From positions 62,001-126,000 of the forward strand of contig MHBK01000006.1 in NCBI GenBank assembly GCA_001804865.1: DNA of 64,000 nucleotides. The letters run 5' to 3'. This stretch comes from Lentisphaerae bacterium GWF2_57_35. Its GTDB lineage: Bacteria; Verrucomicrobiota; Kiritimatiellia; CAIQIC01; GWF2-57-35. The notes under the pieces were generated by a model, which saw nothing but the letters and a program-made list of their open reading frames with translations, did no database searches and was not told the DNA's origin. Made by a program: the position numbers and the translations under genes. This document shows, piece by piece, positions 19,123-30,415 of this stretch. Every line of letters begins with the position of its first letter. Within the stretch, counting starts at the first letter, position 1.

Positions 19123-22100
19123 TTACGTTTCTTGCAATTTAGCTTTGTCGAGCAAGTCCTCGCCTAGCGCCTCTTCAATCGGCAAAGGCTCTGCCAGCGG
19201 GACCAACTTGATGTTTTTGGACATGCTGAAGCCCGTCCCGGCGGGGATCAGATGGCCCATGATCACGTTTTCCTTGAACCCACGCAGATAATCTACGCGG
19301 CCCAGGGTGGCGGCATCGGTCAGGATACGCGTGGTATCCTGGAACGACGCGGCCGAAATGAAGCTCTCGGTTTCCAACGACGCCTTGGTGATGCCGAGCA
19401 GGACCGGAGAAGCCTCGGCGGCTTTCTTGCCCTCGGCCATGGCCTTCGCGTTAACATCCTGAAAGACCTGCTTCTCCACCTGCTCCGCCCACAAGAACTC
19501 GGTGTCGCCGGGTTCTGTGATGCGGACTTTGCGCAGCATCTGCCGAACGATGATCTCGATGTGCTTGTCGTTGATTTCGACGCCTTGGAGGCGATAAACC
19601 TCCTGCACTTCGTTGACCAGATATTCCTGCAATTCCTGAGGGCCGCAAACTTCCAGCACCTCTTGAGGCACCACGGGACCTTCCGTCAACTGCTGACCCT
19701 TCTTCACATGGTCGCCTTGGAAGACGACGACGTGCTTGCCCATCGGGATCAAATGCTCTTCCTGATCGCCCGTGGCCGGATCACGCACCAGCAAACGACG
19801 GCGACCGCGAACCGTACCCGAGAACTCCACCGAACCGTCGATCTTGGCGATTTCGGCCGCATCCTTCGGGCGACGGGCTTCGAACAGTTCCGCCACGCGA
19901 GGCAGACCGCCCGTGATGTCCTTGGTCCGAACGACCTTGCGGGGCGTCTTTGCGAGCATGGCGCCAGCCAGGACTTCCGCGCCGTTGGTCACGACCACGT
20001 GAGCGCCCGACGGAATCGAATAGGAACTAAGAACGGTCTTCGTCTTGATATCCTTCAATACCAATTGCGGATGCAAGTCTTCCTTGTGCTCCATGACGAC
20101 CGTGCCTTCCAGGCCCGTGGACTCATCCAATTCCTTGCGGACGGTGACGCCCTCGATGAAGTCATGGAATTCAACGAAACCGGCCTGTTCCGACAGAATC
20201 GGCACGTTATACGGATCCCACTTGACGAAGCTTTGGCCCTTTTTGACCATGCCGCCGTCTTCGACCGATATCACAGCGCCGATGACCGTCGTGTAGCGCT
20301 CCAGCTCGCGACCTTCCTTGTCGTAAATGCTGATCACGCCATTCTTGTTCAAAACAATAAAGTTGCCATCCAAGGCCTTTACCGTACGCAGTTCCTGATA
20401 GCGCGCCACACCGTCGTGTTTGGCCATGATATGCGGCTGTTTAAAGACGGAACTTGCCGTACCGCCGATGTGGAACGTACGCATGGTCAACTGGGTGCCC
20501 GGCTCGCCGATGGACTGCGCCGCAATGATGCCCACGGCTTCGCCCAAGGCCACCGGACGTCCGTTGGCCAGATTCCGGCCATAGCACCTCGCACAGGTGC
20601 CACGACGCGATTCGCATGTCAACACGCTGCGGATCTTGATGCTCTCCAGGCTGGCGGCGTTCACCTTCTCGACCGCTTTTTCGTCGATCTCCTGACCGGC
20701 GGCCACAATGACTTCGCCGTTGCGAATATCGCGAATATCGTCGAGCGCCGTACGACCCAAGATGCGGGCGGACAACGGGACCAGTTCTTCGTCGCCTTCG
20801 AAAATCGGGCGGACTTCAATGCCGTTCAAGGTATTGCAATCCTGCTCGACTACGATGACATCCTGCGCCACATCGACCAGCTTGCGGGTCATGTACCCTG
20901 AGTCGGCCGTCTTAAGCGCCGTATCCGCCAATCCCTTGCGGGCGCCGTGCGTACTGATGAAGTATTCCAGCACGCTCAACCCCTCACGGAAGTTCGATAC
21001 GATTGGCCGTTCGATGATTTCGCCGGAAGGCTTGGCCATCAAACCGCGCATGCCGGCGAGCTGACGAATCTGCTGACGGCTGCCGCGGGCGCCGGAGTCC
21101 ACCATCATGAAGACCGGGTTCACGTCGTTGCGGTTCTCGTTATACTCCATGGCCCGGAACATCACGCCGGATATTTCGTCCGTGGCGTGCGTCCAAATGT
21201 CGATGATCTTGTTATAACGTTCGCCGTCCGTGATGACACCCTTGCGATACTGCGCTTCGACTTCGGCAATCTGCTGACGCGCTTTTTCAATGATGCCGTC
21301 CTTCTCCTTCGGAATGATCATGTCGACCATGCCGATGGAAATGCCGGCCAGCGTCGCGTGCTCAAAGCCCATGGCTTTCAGACGATCCAACACTTTAACG
21401 GTTTCGTCGTGTCCGGAAATCTGATAGCATTGCCAGATCAGTTCGGCCAGCGTCTTCTTCGTTACATTGGCATTGAAGAAGCCCATCGTTTTCGGCCATA
21501 TTTCATTGAAGAATACTCGCCCCACGGTCGTGGTGACGACCGACAAATCCGCCTTGCCGTACTTGGTCTGGCGCTTGTAATCCGGATTGCGGAACCGGAT
21601 GCGATCATGAATCTTGAGAGCTCTTTCGTCGTAAGCGGTGTGGACTTCCGTCACATCCGCCAAAATCGGCAAATGTTCGACTTCTGTCGAGCCGGGCTTG
21701 ATCTGACGTTGGCGAATTCTATCCTTCTGGGACTCGATCGTCAGGTAGTAACATCCCAACGCAATATCCTGCGTCGGCGTCGTAACCGGCTTCCCGCTGG
21801 AGGGCGAGAAAATATTGTTCGGCGCCAACATCAGCAACCGGGATTCCAACTGGGCTTCAATGGACAACGGTACGTGCACCGCCATCTGATCGCCGTCGAA
21901 GTCCGCGTTGTACGCCGTACAGACCAGCGGATGAATCCGGATGGCCTCGCCCTCGATCAGGATGGGCTCGAACGACTGGATGCTCAAACGGTGCAACGTC
22001 GGAGCGCGGTTCAACATCACCGTATGCCCCTTGGTCACTTCTTCCAAAATATCCCAGACTTCATCCGCTTCGCGCTCGATCATCTTTTTGGCGCTGCGCA

Positions 22101-23283
22101 CGGTGTGCACGATGCCCATTTCTTTCAAGCGACGAATGATGAACGGTTCAAACAGAACCAGGGCCATCTTCTTCGGCAAACCGCATTGGTTCAGCGTCAG
22201 CTCAGGACCGATGACAATAACCGAACGGCCGGAATAGTCGACGCGTTTGCCCAACAAGTTCTGCCGGAAACGGCCTTGTTTGCCGCGAAGCATGTCGCTG
22301 AGCGACTTCAGGGGGCGGTTGCCCGCACCCGTCACCGCGCGACCATGACGTCCGTTATCGAATAGAGCGTCCACCGCTTCCTGCAACATGCGTTTTTCGT
22401 TGCGGATGATCACATCCGGCGTCTTGAGCTGCAGCAGGTTCTTCAAACGGTTATTCCGGTTAATCACGCGGCGATACAAATCGTTTAAGTCGGAGGTCGC
22501 AAACCGGCCGCCTTCCAAAGGAACGAGGGGGCGCAAATCGGGAGGAATGACCGGCAAAACTTCCAGGATCATCCATTCCGGCCGCGTATTGCTGTTCCGG
22601 AAAGCATCCAGAACCTTCATGCGCTTGGTCAATTTCTTCCGGGTCTGCTTGCTGCGGGTGCCTTCCATTTCCACTTCCAACTGCTGCAGGACCTCGGGAA
22701 TATCGATCTTCTTCATAAGATCGCGCACGCCCTCGGCGCCCATCTTGGCTACAAAACCTTCGCCATACTTGTCCTGCACTTCGCGATATTCCATCTCGCT
22801 CAGCAGTTGTTTTTCCTTGAGCGGCGTATCGCCCGGATCGATGACGACATAGTCCTCGTAGTACAACACGCGCTCCAGCTCGCGGGCGGTGATGTCCAGC
22901 ACCAAGCCCATGCGGCTCGGCGTACACTTGAAAAACCAGATGTGAGACACGGGCACGGCCAATTCGATATGGCCCATCCGTTCACGACGAACGCGCGCCA
23001 GAGTGACTTCCACGCCGCACCGATCGCAAATTACACCTTTATGCTTGATGCGCTTGTATTTTCCGCAGCTACATTCCCAGTCCTTCGTCGGACCAAAAAT
23101 TCGCTCGCAAAAAAGGCCGCCTTTTTCCGGCTTAAACGTACGATAATTAATCGTTTCCGGATTCTTGACCTCCCCGTGACTCCAAGACCGCACGGTCTCC
23201 GGAGACGCCAGGGTAATACTTGCGTAATCGAACGTCGGCTGATTATCTATTCCAAAAACTGACATGGCGTTGGTACCTTGCAC
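19123..23283 (-). CDS. rpoC: DNA-directed RNA polymerase subunit beta'
   Basis: Catalytic subunit. The active-site NADFDGDQM lies near residue 459. The zinc ribbon [21 protein letters not shown] is near residues 70-90. The second zinc site, [14 protein letters not shown], lies near residue 890 and is followed by [20 protein letters not shown] propose a GTG start at 23283 because AAGGAGG sits 5 nt upstream; an ATG 7 codons earlier and another 6 codons later have poorer spacing. The length is about 1386 aa, a standard unsplit beta' protein. Confidence 0.97.
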   Translation of the reverse strand: MQGTNAMSVFGIDNQPTFDYASITLASPETVRSWSHGEVKNPETINYRTFKPEKGGLFCERIFGPTKDWECSCGKYKRIKHKGVICDRCGVEVTLARVRRERMGHIELAVPVSHIWFFKCTPSRMGLVLDITARELERVLYYEDYVVIDPGDTPLKEKQLLSEMEYREVQDKYGEGFVAKMGAEGVRDLMKKIDIPEVLQQLEVEMEGTRSKQTRKKLTKRMKVLDAFRNSNTRPEWMILEVLPVIPPDLRPLVPLEGGRFATSDLNDLYRRVINRNNRLKNLLQLKTPDVIIRNEKRMLQEAVDALFDNGRHGRAVTGAGNRPLKSLSDMLRGKQGRFRQNLLGKRVDYSGRSVIVIGPELTLNQCGLPKKMALVLFEPFIIRRLKEMGIVHTVRSAKKMIEREADEVWDILEEVTKGHTVMLNRAPTLHRLSIQSFEPILIEGEAIRIHPLVCTAYNADFDGDQMAVHVPLSIEAQLESRLLMLAPNNIFSPSSGKPVTTPTQDIALGCYYLTIESQKDRIRQRQIKPGSTEVEHLPILADVTEVHTAYDERALKIHDRIRFRNPDYKRQTKYGKADLSVVTTTVGRVFFNEIWPKTMGFFNANVTKKTLAELIWQCYQISGHDETVKVLDRLKAMGFEHATLAGISIGMVDMIIPKEKDGIIEKARQQIAEVEAQYRKGVITDGERYNKIIDIWTHATDEISGVMFRAMEYNENRNDVNPVFMMVDSGARGSRQQIRQLAGMRGLMAKPSGEIIERPIVSNFREGLSVLEYFISTHGARKGLADTALKTADSGYMTRKLVDVAQDVIVVEQDCNTLNGIEVRPIFEGDEELVPLSARILGRTALDDIRDIRNGEVIVAAGQEIDEKAVEKVNAASLESIKIRSVLTCESRRGTCARCYGRNLANGRPVALGEAVGIIAAQSIGEPGTQLTMRTFHIGGTASSVFKQPHIMAKHDGVARYQELRTVKALDGNFIVLNKNGVISIYDKEGRELERYTTVIGAVISVEDGGMVKKGQSFVKWDPYNVPILSEQAGFVEFHDFIEGVTVRKELDESTGLEGTVVMEHKEDLHPQLVLKDIKTKTVLSSYSIPSGAHVVVTNGAEVLAGAMLAKTPRKVVRTKDITGGLPRVAELFEARRPKDAAEIAKIDGSVEFSGTVRGRRRLLVRDPATGDQEEHLIPMGKHVVVFQGDHVKKGQQLTEGPVVPQEVLEVCGPQELQEYLVNEVQEVYRLQGVEINDKHIEIIVRQMLRKVRITEPGDTEFLWAEQVEKQVFQDVNAKAMAEGKKAAEASPVLLGITKASLETESFISAASFQDTTRILTDAATLGRVDYLRGFKENVIMGHLIPAGTGFSMSKNIKLVPLAEPLPIEEALGEDLLDKAKLQET

Positions 23284-23333
23284 CTCTGCCTCCTTACTTA
23301 CCATTCAGGCCTTGCGGCCGAGTGAATAAAATA

Positions 23334-26300
23334 TTAGTCCTTTTTCGCCGAATGCACGCGTACATCGAGTACGAGACTCTGCATTTCCTTCATGAGCACA
23401 TTGAACGATTCAGGCATTCCGGCCTCCAGAACGTTCTCGCCCTTCACGATGGACTCGTAAATCCGCGTGCGTCCAGCCACGTCGTCGCTCTTGACCGTCA
23501 ACAGCTCTTGCAGCGCGTAGGCGGCGCCATAGGCTTCCATGGCCCACACTTCCATTTCGCCGAAACGTTGACCGCCATATTGCGCCTTGCCGCCCAGCGG
23601 CTGTTGCGTAACCAGCGAGTAGGGCCCCACCGCACGAGCATGAATCTTGTCGCTTACCAAGTGATGCAGCTTGAGCATGTAAATGGAGCCAACCACGACC
23701 CGCTGATCGAAGGGATCGCCGGTACGTCCGTCATAAAGCGCCGTCTTCCCGTCTTCCGGCAGATCCGCCTTCTTGAGGAAGTCGTGGATGTCCTTCTCGG
23801 GAATGCCGTCGAACACCGGCGTTGCCGCATAAAGACCCAACATCTTGCAAGCTATGCCCAGGTGGGTCTCGAGCACCTGACCGACGTTCATACGGGAAGG
23901 CACGCCCAGCGGATTCAACACGATGTCCACCGGCGTTCCATCGGGACGGAACGGCATGTCCTCTTCCGGCACGATACGGGCGATGACGCCCTTGTTACCG
24001 TGACGGCCGGCCATTTTGTCGCCCACGGACAACTTCTTCTTGCTGGCCACATACACCTTGACCTGCTTGATGATGCCCGGATCGACTTCGTCGCCGCTTT
24101 CAAGGCGGTCGATCGCGCGTTCCTGTTCGAGTTCCAATTCTGAAAACTTGTGGCTGAACTCGCTGATGATGCCCTGGATCTTGATCTGAATCGGGCTCGG
24201 ATCGATTTCGATATGATTGCTCGCCGCCGCCAGCTTGCGCAACAGCGTCTTCGTGATCTTCCGATTGGCCGGAATAATGATCTCGCCGGTTTCCACATTG
24301 ACCACATCCAGCGGGATTTTTTCGCCCAGCAGGATGTTGCTCAAGGCTTCGGTCAGATCTTCCGTCAACTGTTGATGCTTATTCTTATATTCTTCCGCCA
24401 CCGTCTTGGCCTGCTTGCGTCGTTCGCCGGGCGACATCTTCGTCCGGGATATCTCCTTGCGAGCCGACACCTTGACGTCCATAACGATGCCGTAGGTTCC
24501 GCTGGGAACCGTCAGCGACGTATCGCGGACATCCGCGGCTTTTTCGCCGAAGATGGCGCGCAACAGACGTTCTTCCGGCGCCAGTTCGGTTTCGCTTTTC
24601 GGCGTGATCTTGCCAACGAGAATGTCGCCGGGTTTGACTTCCGCGCCAATGCGCACTACGCCGTCGTGGCCGAGGTTCTTGAGAGCTTCCTCGCCAACAT
24701 TGGGAATGTCGCGCGTGATTTCCTCGGGACCCAGCTTGGTATCGCGAGCGCCGCATTCGAATTCCTCGATGTGAATCGAGGTGAATACGTCTTCGCGCAC
24801 CAGGCGTTCGTTGATCAGAATGGCGTCCTCGAAATTATAACCGCACCACGGCATGAAGGCGGCCACCACGTTGCGGCCCAAGGCCAGTTCGCCCTGATCG
24901 GTCGCCGGTCCGTCGGCCAGTACTTCGCCCTTCTTGACATGCTGCCCGAGCTTTACGATCGGCTTCTGATTGATGCAGGTGCCGGCGTTCGAGCGCATGA
25001 ACTTGCGCAGTTCGTAATCCTGATATTCTTCCTTGGCGGTTTTCTTTGTCGGAACGGACCCGTCCTTGGACACAATGATGTGATCGGCCGAGACGTAGGC
25101 TACCTTGCCCGCTTCGCGCGCCAGAACCATAACTCTCGAATCCATCGCCACGCGGACTTCAACGCCGGTCGCCACAAAAGGGCGTTCCGTCACCAGCAGC
25201 GGTACGGCTTGCCGTTGCATGTTGGAGCCCATCAAGGCGCGGTTGGCGTCGTCGTGTTCCAGGAAGGGAATCAAGCCGGCGGCTACGCTGACGAGCTGCT
25301 TCGGCGAGACGTCCATGTAGTTTACGCGATCTTTGGCCACTTCCAAGAAGTCGCCGCGATAGCGGACCGAGACCGTATCCAATTGAAAACGGCCTTTTTC
25401 GTCCAAGGGGGCGTTAGCCTGCGCGATGATGAAGTTTTCTTCCTGATCGGCGGTGAGATAATCCACCTGCTCGGTCACACGTCCGTTTTCCACGCGGCGG
25501 TACGGGCTTTCTATAAACCCGAACTCGTTCACGCGGGCATACATGCTCAAGGAAGAGATCAGCCCGATGTTCGGACCTTCAGGCGTCTCAATTGGACAAA
25601 TACGTCCGTAATGGCTGCTGTGCACGTCGCGGACTTCGAATCCGGCGCGTTCACGGCTCAAACCGCCAGGGCCCAAGGCGCTCAAACGGCGCTTATGCGT
25701 CAGTTCAGCCAAAGGATTGGTCTGGTCCATGAACTGACTGAGCTGACTGCGTCCGAAGAAGTCGCGAATCACGGCGGCCAGGGCCTTCGGATTGATCAGC
25801 TTCTGCGGCGTCATCTTTTCGACGGTCGTGTCGAAAATCGTCATGCGCTCCTTAACGAGACGCTCCGTGCGGGCCAAACCCACGCGGCATTGATTTTCGA
25901 CCAATTCGCCAACGGTACGCACCCGGCGGCTGCCCAAGTGATCGATATCGTCGACGGTTCCCTCGCCGCGGCGGAGATTCACCAGATACTTGATCGCCGC
26001 AATGATGTCTTCTTTTTCCAGGATTCTGGAATCAACCTTCGAATCGAGGTTGAGCTTCTGCTGGATCTTGTACCGACCCACGCGGCCCAAATCGTACCGG
26101 CGAGGATCAAAAAATACCCGCTTGAGCAATTGGCGCGCGTTGGAGGTGGTGGGGGGATCGCCCGGACGCAGCTTGTGATAAATATCCTTAAGCGCATCGT
26201 CGGTCGAACGAGTGGCGTCCTTTTTGACGCTTTTCAGCATCACGCCTTCATCCCAGGACACATCCACCACTTCAACGCTCGTAAAGCCGGCAGCCTTCAT

Positions 26301-27083
26301 CTGTTTTACCAGATCTTTGGTCACCGGATCGTACTTACGGGCCAGAATCGACTGCGAATCCGCATCGATGACATCGTCCTTGACGACCCGGTGCTGAATC
26401 CGCTCATCGGATACCGCGTCCTTCAGCGTAAGCTTTTCGAACGCATAGAACAAGCCGAGGACTTCCTCGTCGGTTCCATAGCCTAAAGCACGCAGGAACG
26501 TGGTAGCCAGGAATTTCCGGCGGCGTTTTTTGCGGTCCAGATAAATGTGAAGAAGGTCGGAAGTATCGAATTGAACCTCAATCCAAGAGCCGCGATCCGG
26601 GATGATCCGGAACGAATACAACACGGACCCGTTGGCGTGGATGGATTGTTCAAAGCAAATGCCCGGCGAGCGGTGCAACTGACTGACCACCACCCGCTCG
26701 GCCCCATTCACCACGAAGGTTCCCGATTCGGTAATCAGGGGAACCTCACCCATATAAACGTCTTCTTCGCGTACTTCTTTTCCGTCCTTAAGCCGAAACG
26801 TCACGTAAAGTGGCGCCGAATAAGAACTCCCCTCCTTGATACACTCAATGGCAGACATCTTGGGCTCAGTGACTTCGTACTTGACAAAATCAAGCGAGCA
26901 CTGTCCGTCATAGCTTTCAATCGGAAAGACTTCTTTGAATACGGTCTGCAGGCCAACCAGCTTTCGCTTGTTCGCCGGCGCATCCATCTGAAGGAAGTCC
27001 CGATAAGATGTCGTCTGGATCTCAATGAGATCCGGCAATTCTATGACATCCGTCAAACTGCCAAACTGCATTCTTGCGACCAT
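23334..27083 (-). CDS. rpoB: DNA-directed RNA polymerase subunit beta
   Basis: 1249-residue beta subunit starting [19 protein letters not shown]. The rifampicin region near residue 450 reads [22 protein letters not shown], so the Asp, His and Ser most often changed in resistant mutants are all wild type. The C-terminal clamp [24 protein letters not shown] is intact. It lies between rplL and rpoC, forming a rif operon fused to the str operon. Confidence 0.98.
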   Translation of the reverse strand: MVARMQFGSLTDVIELPDLIEIQTTSYRDFLQMDAPANKRKLVGLQTVFKEVFPIESYDGQCSLDFVKYEVTEPKMSAIECIKEGSSYSAPLYVTFRLKDGKEVREEDVYMGEVPLITESGTFVVNGAERVVVSQLHRSPGICFEQSIHANGSVLYSFRIIPDRGSWIEVQFDTSDLLHIYLDRKKRRRKFLATTFLRALGYGTDEEVLGLFYAFEKLTLKDAVSDERIQHRVVKDDVIDADSQSILARKYDPVTKDLVKQMKAAGFTSVEVVDVSWDEGVMLKSVKKDATRSTDDALKDIYHKLRPGDPPTTSNARQLLKRVFFDPRRYDLGRVGRYKIQQKLNLDSKVDSRILEKEDIIAAIKYLVNLRRGEGTVDDIDHLGSRRVRTVGELVENQCRVGLARTERLVKERMTIFDTTVEKMTPQKLINPKALAAVIRDFFGRSQLSQFMDQTNPLAELTHKRRLSALGPGGLSRERAGFEVRDVHSSHYGRICPIETPEGPNIGLISSLSMYARVNEFGFIESPYRRVENGRVTEQVDYLTADQEENFIIAQANAPLDEKGRFQLDTVSVRYRGDFLEVAKDRVNYMDVSPKQLVSVAAGLIPFLEHDDANRALMGSNMQRQAVPLLVTERPFVATGVEVRVAMDSRVMVLAREAGKVAYVSADHIIVSKDGSVPTKKTAKEEYQDYELRKFMRSNAGTCINQKPIVKLGQHVKKGEVLADGPATDQGELALGRNVVAAFMPWCGYNFEDAILINERLVREDVFTSIHIEEFECGARDTKLGPEEITRDIPNVGEEALKNLGHDGVVRIGAEVKPGDILVGKITPKSETELAPEERLLRAIFGEKAADVRDTSLTVPSGTYGIVMDVKVSARKEISRTKMSPGERRKQAKTVAEEYKNKHQQLTEDLTEALSNILLGEKIPLDVVNVETGEIIIPANRKITKTLLRKLAAASNHIEIDPSPIQIKIQGIISEFSHKFSELELEQERAIDRLESGDEVDPGIIKQVKVYVASKKKLSVGDKMAGRHGNKGVIARIVPEEDMPFRPDGTPVDIVLNPLGVPSRMNVGQVLETHLGIACKMLGLYAATPVFDGIPEKDIHDFLKKADLPEDGKTALYDGRTGDPFDQRVVVGSIYMLKLHHLVSDKIHARAVGPYSLVTQQPLGGKAQYGGQRFGEMEVWAMEAYGAAYALQELLTVKSDDVAGRTRIYESIVKGENVLEAGMPESFNVLMKEMQSLVLDVRVHSAKKD

Positions 27084-27156
27084 TCAGCACCTTCAGTCTA
27101 CACGTTAAAAGTACAACCAAGGAAACCCATTCACAACCGGACCGACGGCGAAATTA

Positions 27157-27594
27157 CTACTTGATTTCGACTTTAGCGCCGGCCGCTTCGAGCTGAGCCT
27201 TGATCTTGTCCGCTTCGTCCTTGGTCACACCTTCCTTGACCGGCTTCGGAGCAGCTTCGACGAGATCCTTGGCTTCTTTCAATCCGAGCGAGGTAATCGT
27301 ACGGATTTCTTTGATCACTTGAATTTTCTGAGCGCCCGCGGAAGCGAGAACTACGGTGAATTCGGTTTTTTCAGCTGCCGGAGCCGCTGCCGCTGCGCCG
27401 CCGCCCGCCGCCGCTACGGCCACAGGAGCTGCCGCCGAGACGCCCAAGCGTTCTTCCAGCGCTTTGACCAATTGAGAGAGCTCCAACACGGTAATGCCCT
27501 CAATCCAATCGACGAATTCCGCCATCTTTCCTTCCAGCTTCACACTGCTCTCCTTCTTTTCGACATTCGCTTCAACTGCAATATTTTCCGTCAT
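27157..27594 (-). CDS. rplL: 50S ribosomal protein L7/L12
   Basis: Stalk protein that recruits translation GTPases. It is 145 aa. After an N-terminal extension of about 23 residues comes the dimerisation domain ([21 protein letters not shown]), an Ala/Gly/Pro hinge near residues 53-75, and the C-terminal domain ([21 protein letters not shown] ... [17 protein letters not shown]). The usual length is about 125, so the extension is somewhat unusual. Confidence 0.98.
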   Translation of the reverse strand: MTENIAVEANVEKKESSVKLEGKMAEFVDWIEGITVLELSQLVKALEERLGVSAAAPVAVAAAGGGAAAAAPAAEKTEFTVVLASAGAQKIQVIKEIRTITSLGLKEAKDLVEAAPKPVKEGVTKDEADKIKAQLEAAGAKVEIK

Positions 27595-27624
27595 AACCTG
27601 ATTCCTCCACCTTACTTATTGTTC

Positions 27625-28143
27625 CTAGACTTTTTCTTTCTTTTCCTGCACGGCTTTCAGCACGTACAGCAGACTGGCCACTTTCTGGTTCAACACGCCG
27701 GCCAGCCGCGTCATCGGGGCGGCAATGGTTCCAACAAGTTGACTCAACAGAATTTCGCGTGAGGGCAATCCGGCGAGCTTTTCCACATCCGCAGCGGAAA
27801 GAATCACGCCTTCCAACGAACCGATCTTGACGACCGGAATCGAATTTTCCTTGATGAAGTCCCGCAGGATCTTGGCGGCCTGCACCACGTCGCCGTTTCC
27901 AACCACCATGGCAGACGGGCCCTTCAACGCGGGTTCAAGGCCTTCGTAGGAAAGCTCGCGGGCCACGTGCTTGAACATCCGGTTCTGCACTACGTGAAAT
28001 TGCGCGTTGACGCCGCGCAGACGCCGCCGAAGCTCTTCCGTCTTGAGGACGCTCAAGCCCCGATAATCCGTCAAAATTACAAACAGGGAGTCCGTAATCT
28101 GACTTTTCAGTTCATCTACTATCGACTTTTTTTCCGGTCTCAT
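27625..28143 (-). CDS. rplJ: 50S ribosomal protein L10
   Basis: Base of the L7/L12 stalk. It is 172 aa with SLFVILTDYRGLSVLKTEEL near residue 17 and the C-terminal helix that binds L12 dimers. Only 5 nt separate it from rplA, so the structured L10 leader known from other bacteria cannot lie between them. Confidence 0.97.
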   Translation of the reverse strand: MRPEKKSIVDELKSQITDSLFVILTDYRGLSVLKTEELRRRLRGVNAQFHVVQNRMFKHVARELSYEGLEPALKGPSAMVVGNGDVVQAAKILRDFIKENSIPVVKIGSLEGVILSAADVEKLAGLPSREILLSQLVGTIAAPMTRLAGVLNQKVASLLYVLKAVQEKKEKV

Positions 28144-28148
28144 GATCG

Positions 28149-28853
28149 TTACGCTCCAGCGACGGCGACTTCCTTGAGATCAATGTGAAGCCCCTGCCCC
28201 ATCGTCGAACTCAACGTACAGCGCTTGATGTAAATGCCCTTGGCAGACGCCGGCCGAGCGGCATTCAACGCCGCAATCACTGCCTTGCAGTTCTCCACCA
28301 GGGCTTCTTTTGCAAACGAAAGCTTACCAAACGGCACCATTACGTTGCCATTTCGGTCCATTCTGTATTCCACACGGCCCGCCATGCACAGCTTGACCGC
28401 GGCGGCCGTATCGTCGGTCACCGTGCCCGTCTTCGGGTTGGGCATCAATCCACGGGGACCGAGCACCTTACCCATCTTGCGGACTTCCTTCATGGCTTCG
28501 GGGGTGGCAATAGCGACGTCAAAATCCGTCCAGCCGCCATTGACCTTCTCCATCATATCCTCGAAACCGACGAACTCGGCGCCAGCGGCCTTGGCCGCAT
28601 CAGCGGCAGGCCCCTTGGCGAACACGAGAATGCGGACTTTCTTGCCCGTACCGTGAGGCAAAGCGACGGTTCCGCGGATGGATTGGTCCGACTTGGTGGG
28701 ATCGACCCCCAAGCGAAACGCAATCTCGGCGCTTTCATCGAACTTTGCCGTCTTGTTGGTCTGTAAAAACACGACCGCTTCGTCGATGCCGTAATTACGT
28801 TCCCGGTCGACGATTTGCCTGACTTTCAGATATTTTTTTCCGTGTTGGGGCAT
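28149..28853 (-). CDS. rplA: 50S ribosomal protein L1
   Basis: Mobile L1-stalk protein that moves E-site tRNA; a translational repressor of its own operon in E. coli. It is 234 aa, with [21 protein letters not shown] and the signature [17 protein letters not shown] near residue 127. It lies 3 nt after rplK. Confidence 0.98.
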   Translation of the reverse strand: MPQHGKKYLKVRQIVDRERNYGIDEAVVFLQTNKTAKFDESAEIAFRLGVDPTKSDQSIRGTVALPHGTGKKVRILVFAKGPAADAAKAAGAEFVGFEDMMEKVNGGWTDFDVAIATPEAMKEVRKMGKVLGPRGLMPNPKTGTVTDDTAAAVKLCMAGRVEYRMDRNGNVMVPFGKLSFAKEALVENCKAVIAALNAARPASAKGIYIKRCTLSSTMGQGLHIDLKEVAVAGA

Positions 28854-28856
28854 GGC

Positions 28857-29279
28857 TTACTCCACCTCAATTCCCATGCTTCGCGCGGTTCCTTCGATCA
28901 TGCGCACAGCATGCTCCAGGTCTCTCGCGTTCAGATCTTTTTCTTTGGCCTTTGCAATCTCGTTGAGCTGTTGACGGGTCACCTTGCCCACCTTGTCGCG
29001 GTTCGGCGTGGCCGATCCCTTCGCAATGCCAACCGCTTTCTTCAACAACGTGGCGGCCGGAGGGCTCTTGGTGATGAATGTAAAGGACTTGTCTTGATAG
29101 ACCGTGATAATCACCGGGATCACCAGCCCGGCCTGGCTCTGCGTAGCGGCATTGAACGCCTTGCAGAATTCCATGATGTTGACACCCTGCTGGCCCAGCG
29201 CCGGGCCCACGGGGGGCGCCGGATTGGCCTGGCCGGCCGGAATCTGCAGTTTAATGATACCTGTTACTTTTTTTGCCAT
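28857..29279 (-). CDS. rplK: 50S ribosomal protein L11
   Basis: Binds the GTPase-associated centre and is needed for the stringent-response sensing of uncharged tRNA. It is 140 aa, with [20 protein letters not shown] at the start (the proline-rich hinge where thiostrepton binds) and the C-terminal RNA-binding domain ending [19 protein letters not shown]. Confidence 0.98.
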   Translation of the reverse strand: MAKKVTGIIKLQIPAGQANPAPPVGPALGQQGVNIMEFCKAFNAATQSQAGLVIPVIITVYQDKSFTFITKSPPAATLLKKAVGIAKGSATPNRDKVGKVTRQQLNEIAKAKEKDLNARDLEHAVRMIEGTARSMGIEVE

Positions 29280-29297
29280 ACGTTTCGTCCCGAGGGT

Positions 29298-29852
29298 TTA
29301 CGCCCTCTCCACTTGCCAATACTCCAGTTCCACGGGCGCCGAACGCCCGAAAATCGACACGGACACCTTGAGCTTCCCTCGCTCGGGATCCACTTCTTCG
29401 ATCACGCCGTTGAAGTTCAGGAACGGCCCGTCATTGATCTTGACTGTTTCGCCCGGTTCAAACACCACCTTGGGTTTGACCTTTTCTTTCTTGTCTTCAA
29501 TCTGTTGAAGAATCGTTTCCACTTCCGTCGGACGCAGCGGCACCGGTTTGTCGCCGCCGACGAATCCGATAATGCCCGGCGTCTGTTGCGCGAAATACCA
29601 GGTTTTATCTACCAAGTTATGCTGCGCATCATACAAATTCATGTGCACCAGCACGTAGCCCGGATAGAATTTCCTCGTGGTCGTCGTGCGCTTCCCCTGC
29701 TTGACTTCCGAAACTTTTTCGGTGGGAATCAGCACTTCGTCGACGTACTCCTGCATTTCTTCCTGCTTGATACGTCGCTCAATACTCTCTTTAACCTTGG
29801 ATTCCTGGCCGGAGAGCGTATGTAAAACAAACCACTGCTTTTCCATGACCAC
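29298..29852 (-). CDS. nusG: Transcription termination/antitermination protein NusG
   Basis: Couples RNA polymerase to the ribosome or Rho. It is 184 aa. The NGN domain has QWFVLHTLSGQESKVKESIERR and the YPGYVLVHM motif, and the C-terminal KOW domain has FEPGETVKINDGPFLNFNGVIEEVD. An ATG two codons in (29846) is an equal candidate start. It is paired with secE upstream and rplK downstream as in most bacteria. Confidence 0.97.
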   Translation of the reverse strand: MVMEKQWFVLHTLSGQESKVKESIERRIKQEEMQEYVDEVLIPTEKVSEVKQGKRTTTTRKFYPGYVLVHMNLYDAQHNLVDKTWYFAQQTPGIIGFVGGDKPVPLRPTEVETILQQIEDKKEKVKPKVVFEPGETVKINDGPFLNFNGVIEEVDPERGKLKVSVSIFGRSAPVELEYWQVERA

Positions 29853-29862
29853 CCGTTTCCCG

Positions 29863-30066
29863 TTAGTGGATTACCAAACGAAGAAGATTACTCAAAACAA
29901 AGTCGCTGACCCCTACAAACAAGCTGACCAGCACCACGGACACGATCACCACCACGGTGGAATCGATCAGTTCCGAACGATTGGGCCACGTGCATTTCTT
30001 CAACTCGATTCGCACTTCTTCGATAAACGTGCGTAATCCGGCAATCGCATCTTTGATTTTTTTCAT
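29863..30066 (-). CDS. secE: Preprotein translocase subunit SecE
   Basis: Clamp subunit of SecYEG. From the ATG at 30066 it is 67 aa. An amphipathic cytoplasmic helix (FIEEVRIELKKCTWPNRSEL, including the conserved KCTWP) is followed by a single membrane segment (VVVIVSVVLVSLFVGVSDFV). The longer open frame would begin 5 nt from the tRNA-Trp gene, so the internal Met was preferred. Confidence 0.95.
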   Translation of the reverse strand: MKKIKDAIAGLRTFIEEVRIELKKCTWPNRSELIDSTVVVIVSVVLVSLFVGVSDFVLSNLLRLVIH

Positions 30067-30109
30067 TGCGTGTATCTCACCCGATCTCCGATTGCCCGCG
30101 GTCACAAGC

Positions 30110-30185
30110 TGGCAGGCCAGGAGGGAATTGAACCCCCAACAACCGGTTTTGGAGACCGGTGCTCTGCCAATTGAGCTACTGGCCT
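30110..30185 (-). tRNA. tRNA-Trp (anticodon CCA)
   Basis: 76-nt cloverleaf. The acceptor stem pairs AGGCCAG with CTGGCCT, the anticodon stem is CCGGT/ACCGG with loop CTCCAAA, and the T-loop is GGTTCAATTCC. The 3' CCA is encoded (30110-30112). It lies between rpmG and secE, the usual neighbourhood in many phyla. Confidence 0.97.
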
Positions 30186-30200
30186 ACCTTCGAAAAATCT

Positions 30201-30353
30201 CTACTTGATCTCCCGATGGACCGTGTGCTTCCTGTCGAAACGGCAAAACTTCTTGACTTCAATCCGTTCCGTGGATGTCTTTTTGTTTCTCGATGACGTG
30301 TAGTTCCGCCGTTTGCAGTCCTGGCACGCCAAGGTTATGGTTTCTCTGGGCAT
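30201..30353 (-). CDS. rpmG: 50S ribosomal protein L33
   Basis: 50-residue protein read from the minus strand (MPRETITLACQDCKRRNYTS ... KKFCRFDRKHTVHREIK). The first zinc pair C10-x2-C13 is present. The second reads C-R-F-D (C37, D40) where the zinc form normally has C-x2-C, so one ligand is replaced by Asp. Position between tuf and tRNA-Trp/secE is conserved in many bacteria. Confidence 0.93.
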   Translation of the reverse strand: MPRETITLACQDCKRRNYTSSRNKKTSTERIEVKKFCRFDRKHTVHREIK

Positions 30354-30369
30354 GTTACGTATTCACTCC

Positions 30370-30401
30370 GGTTCAGGCGGTCTGCGAAGACCGCCTGAAC
30401 C
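30370..30401. other. Perfect hairpin between tuf and rpmG
   Basis: GGTTCAGGCGGTCT (30370-30383) and its exact reverse complement (30388-30401) form a 14-bp stem with a 4-nt loop. There is no U-tract on the minus strand. A processing site or a partial attenuator that lets tuf be expressed above the downstream genes is more likely than a full terminator. Confidence 0.75.
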
Positions 30402-30415
30402 ATTTGATATCTCAA

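Noticed and set aside
24150..26486. 778-codon plus-strand open frame opposite rpoB
   Set aside because: It lies entirely antisense to rpoB, has the composition expected of a shadow frame in GC-rich coding DNA and no recognisable domains.
28144..28148. L10 leader controlling rplJ-rplL
   Set aside because: Only 5 nt lie between rplA and rplJ, so no structured leader can fit there.
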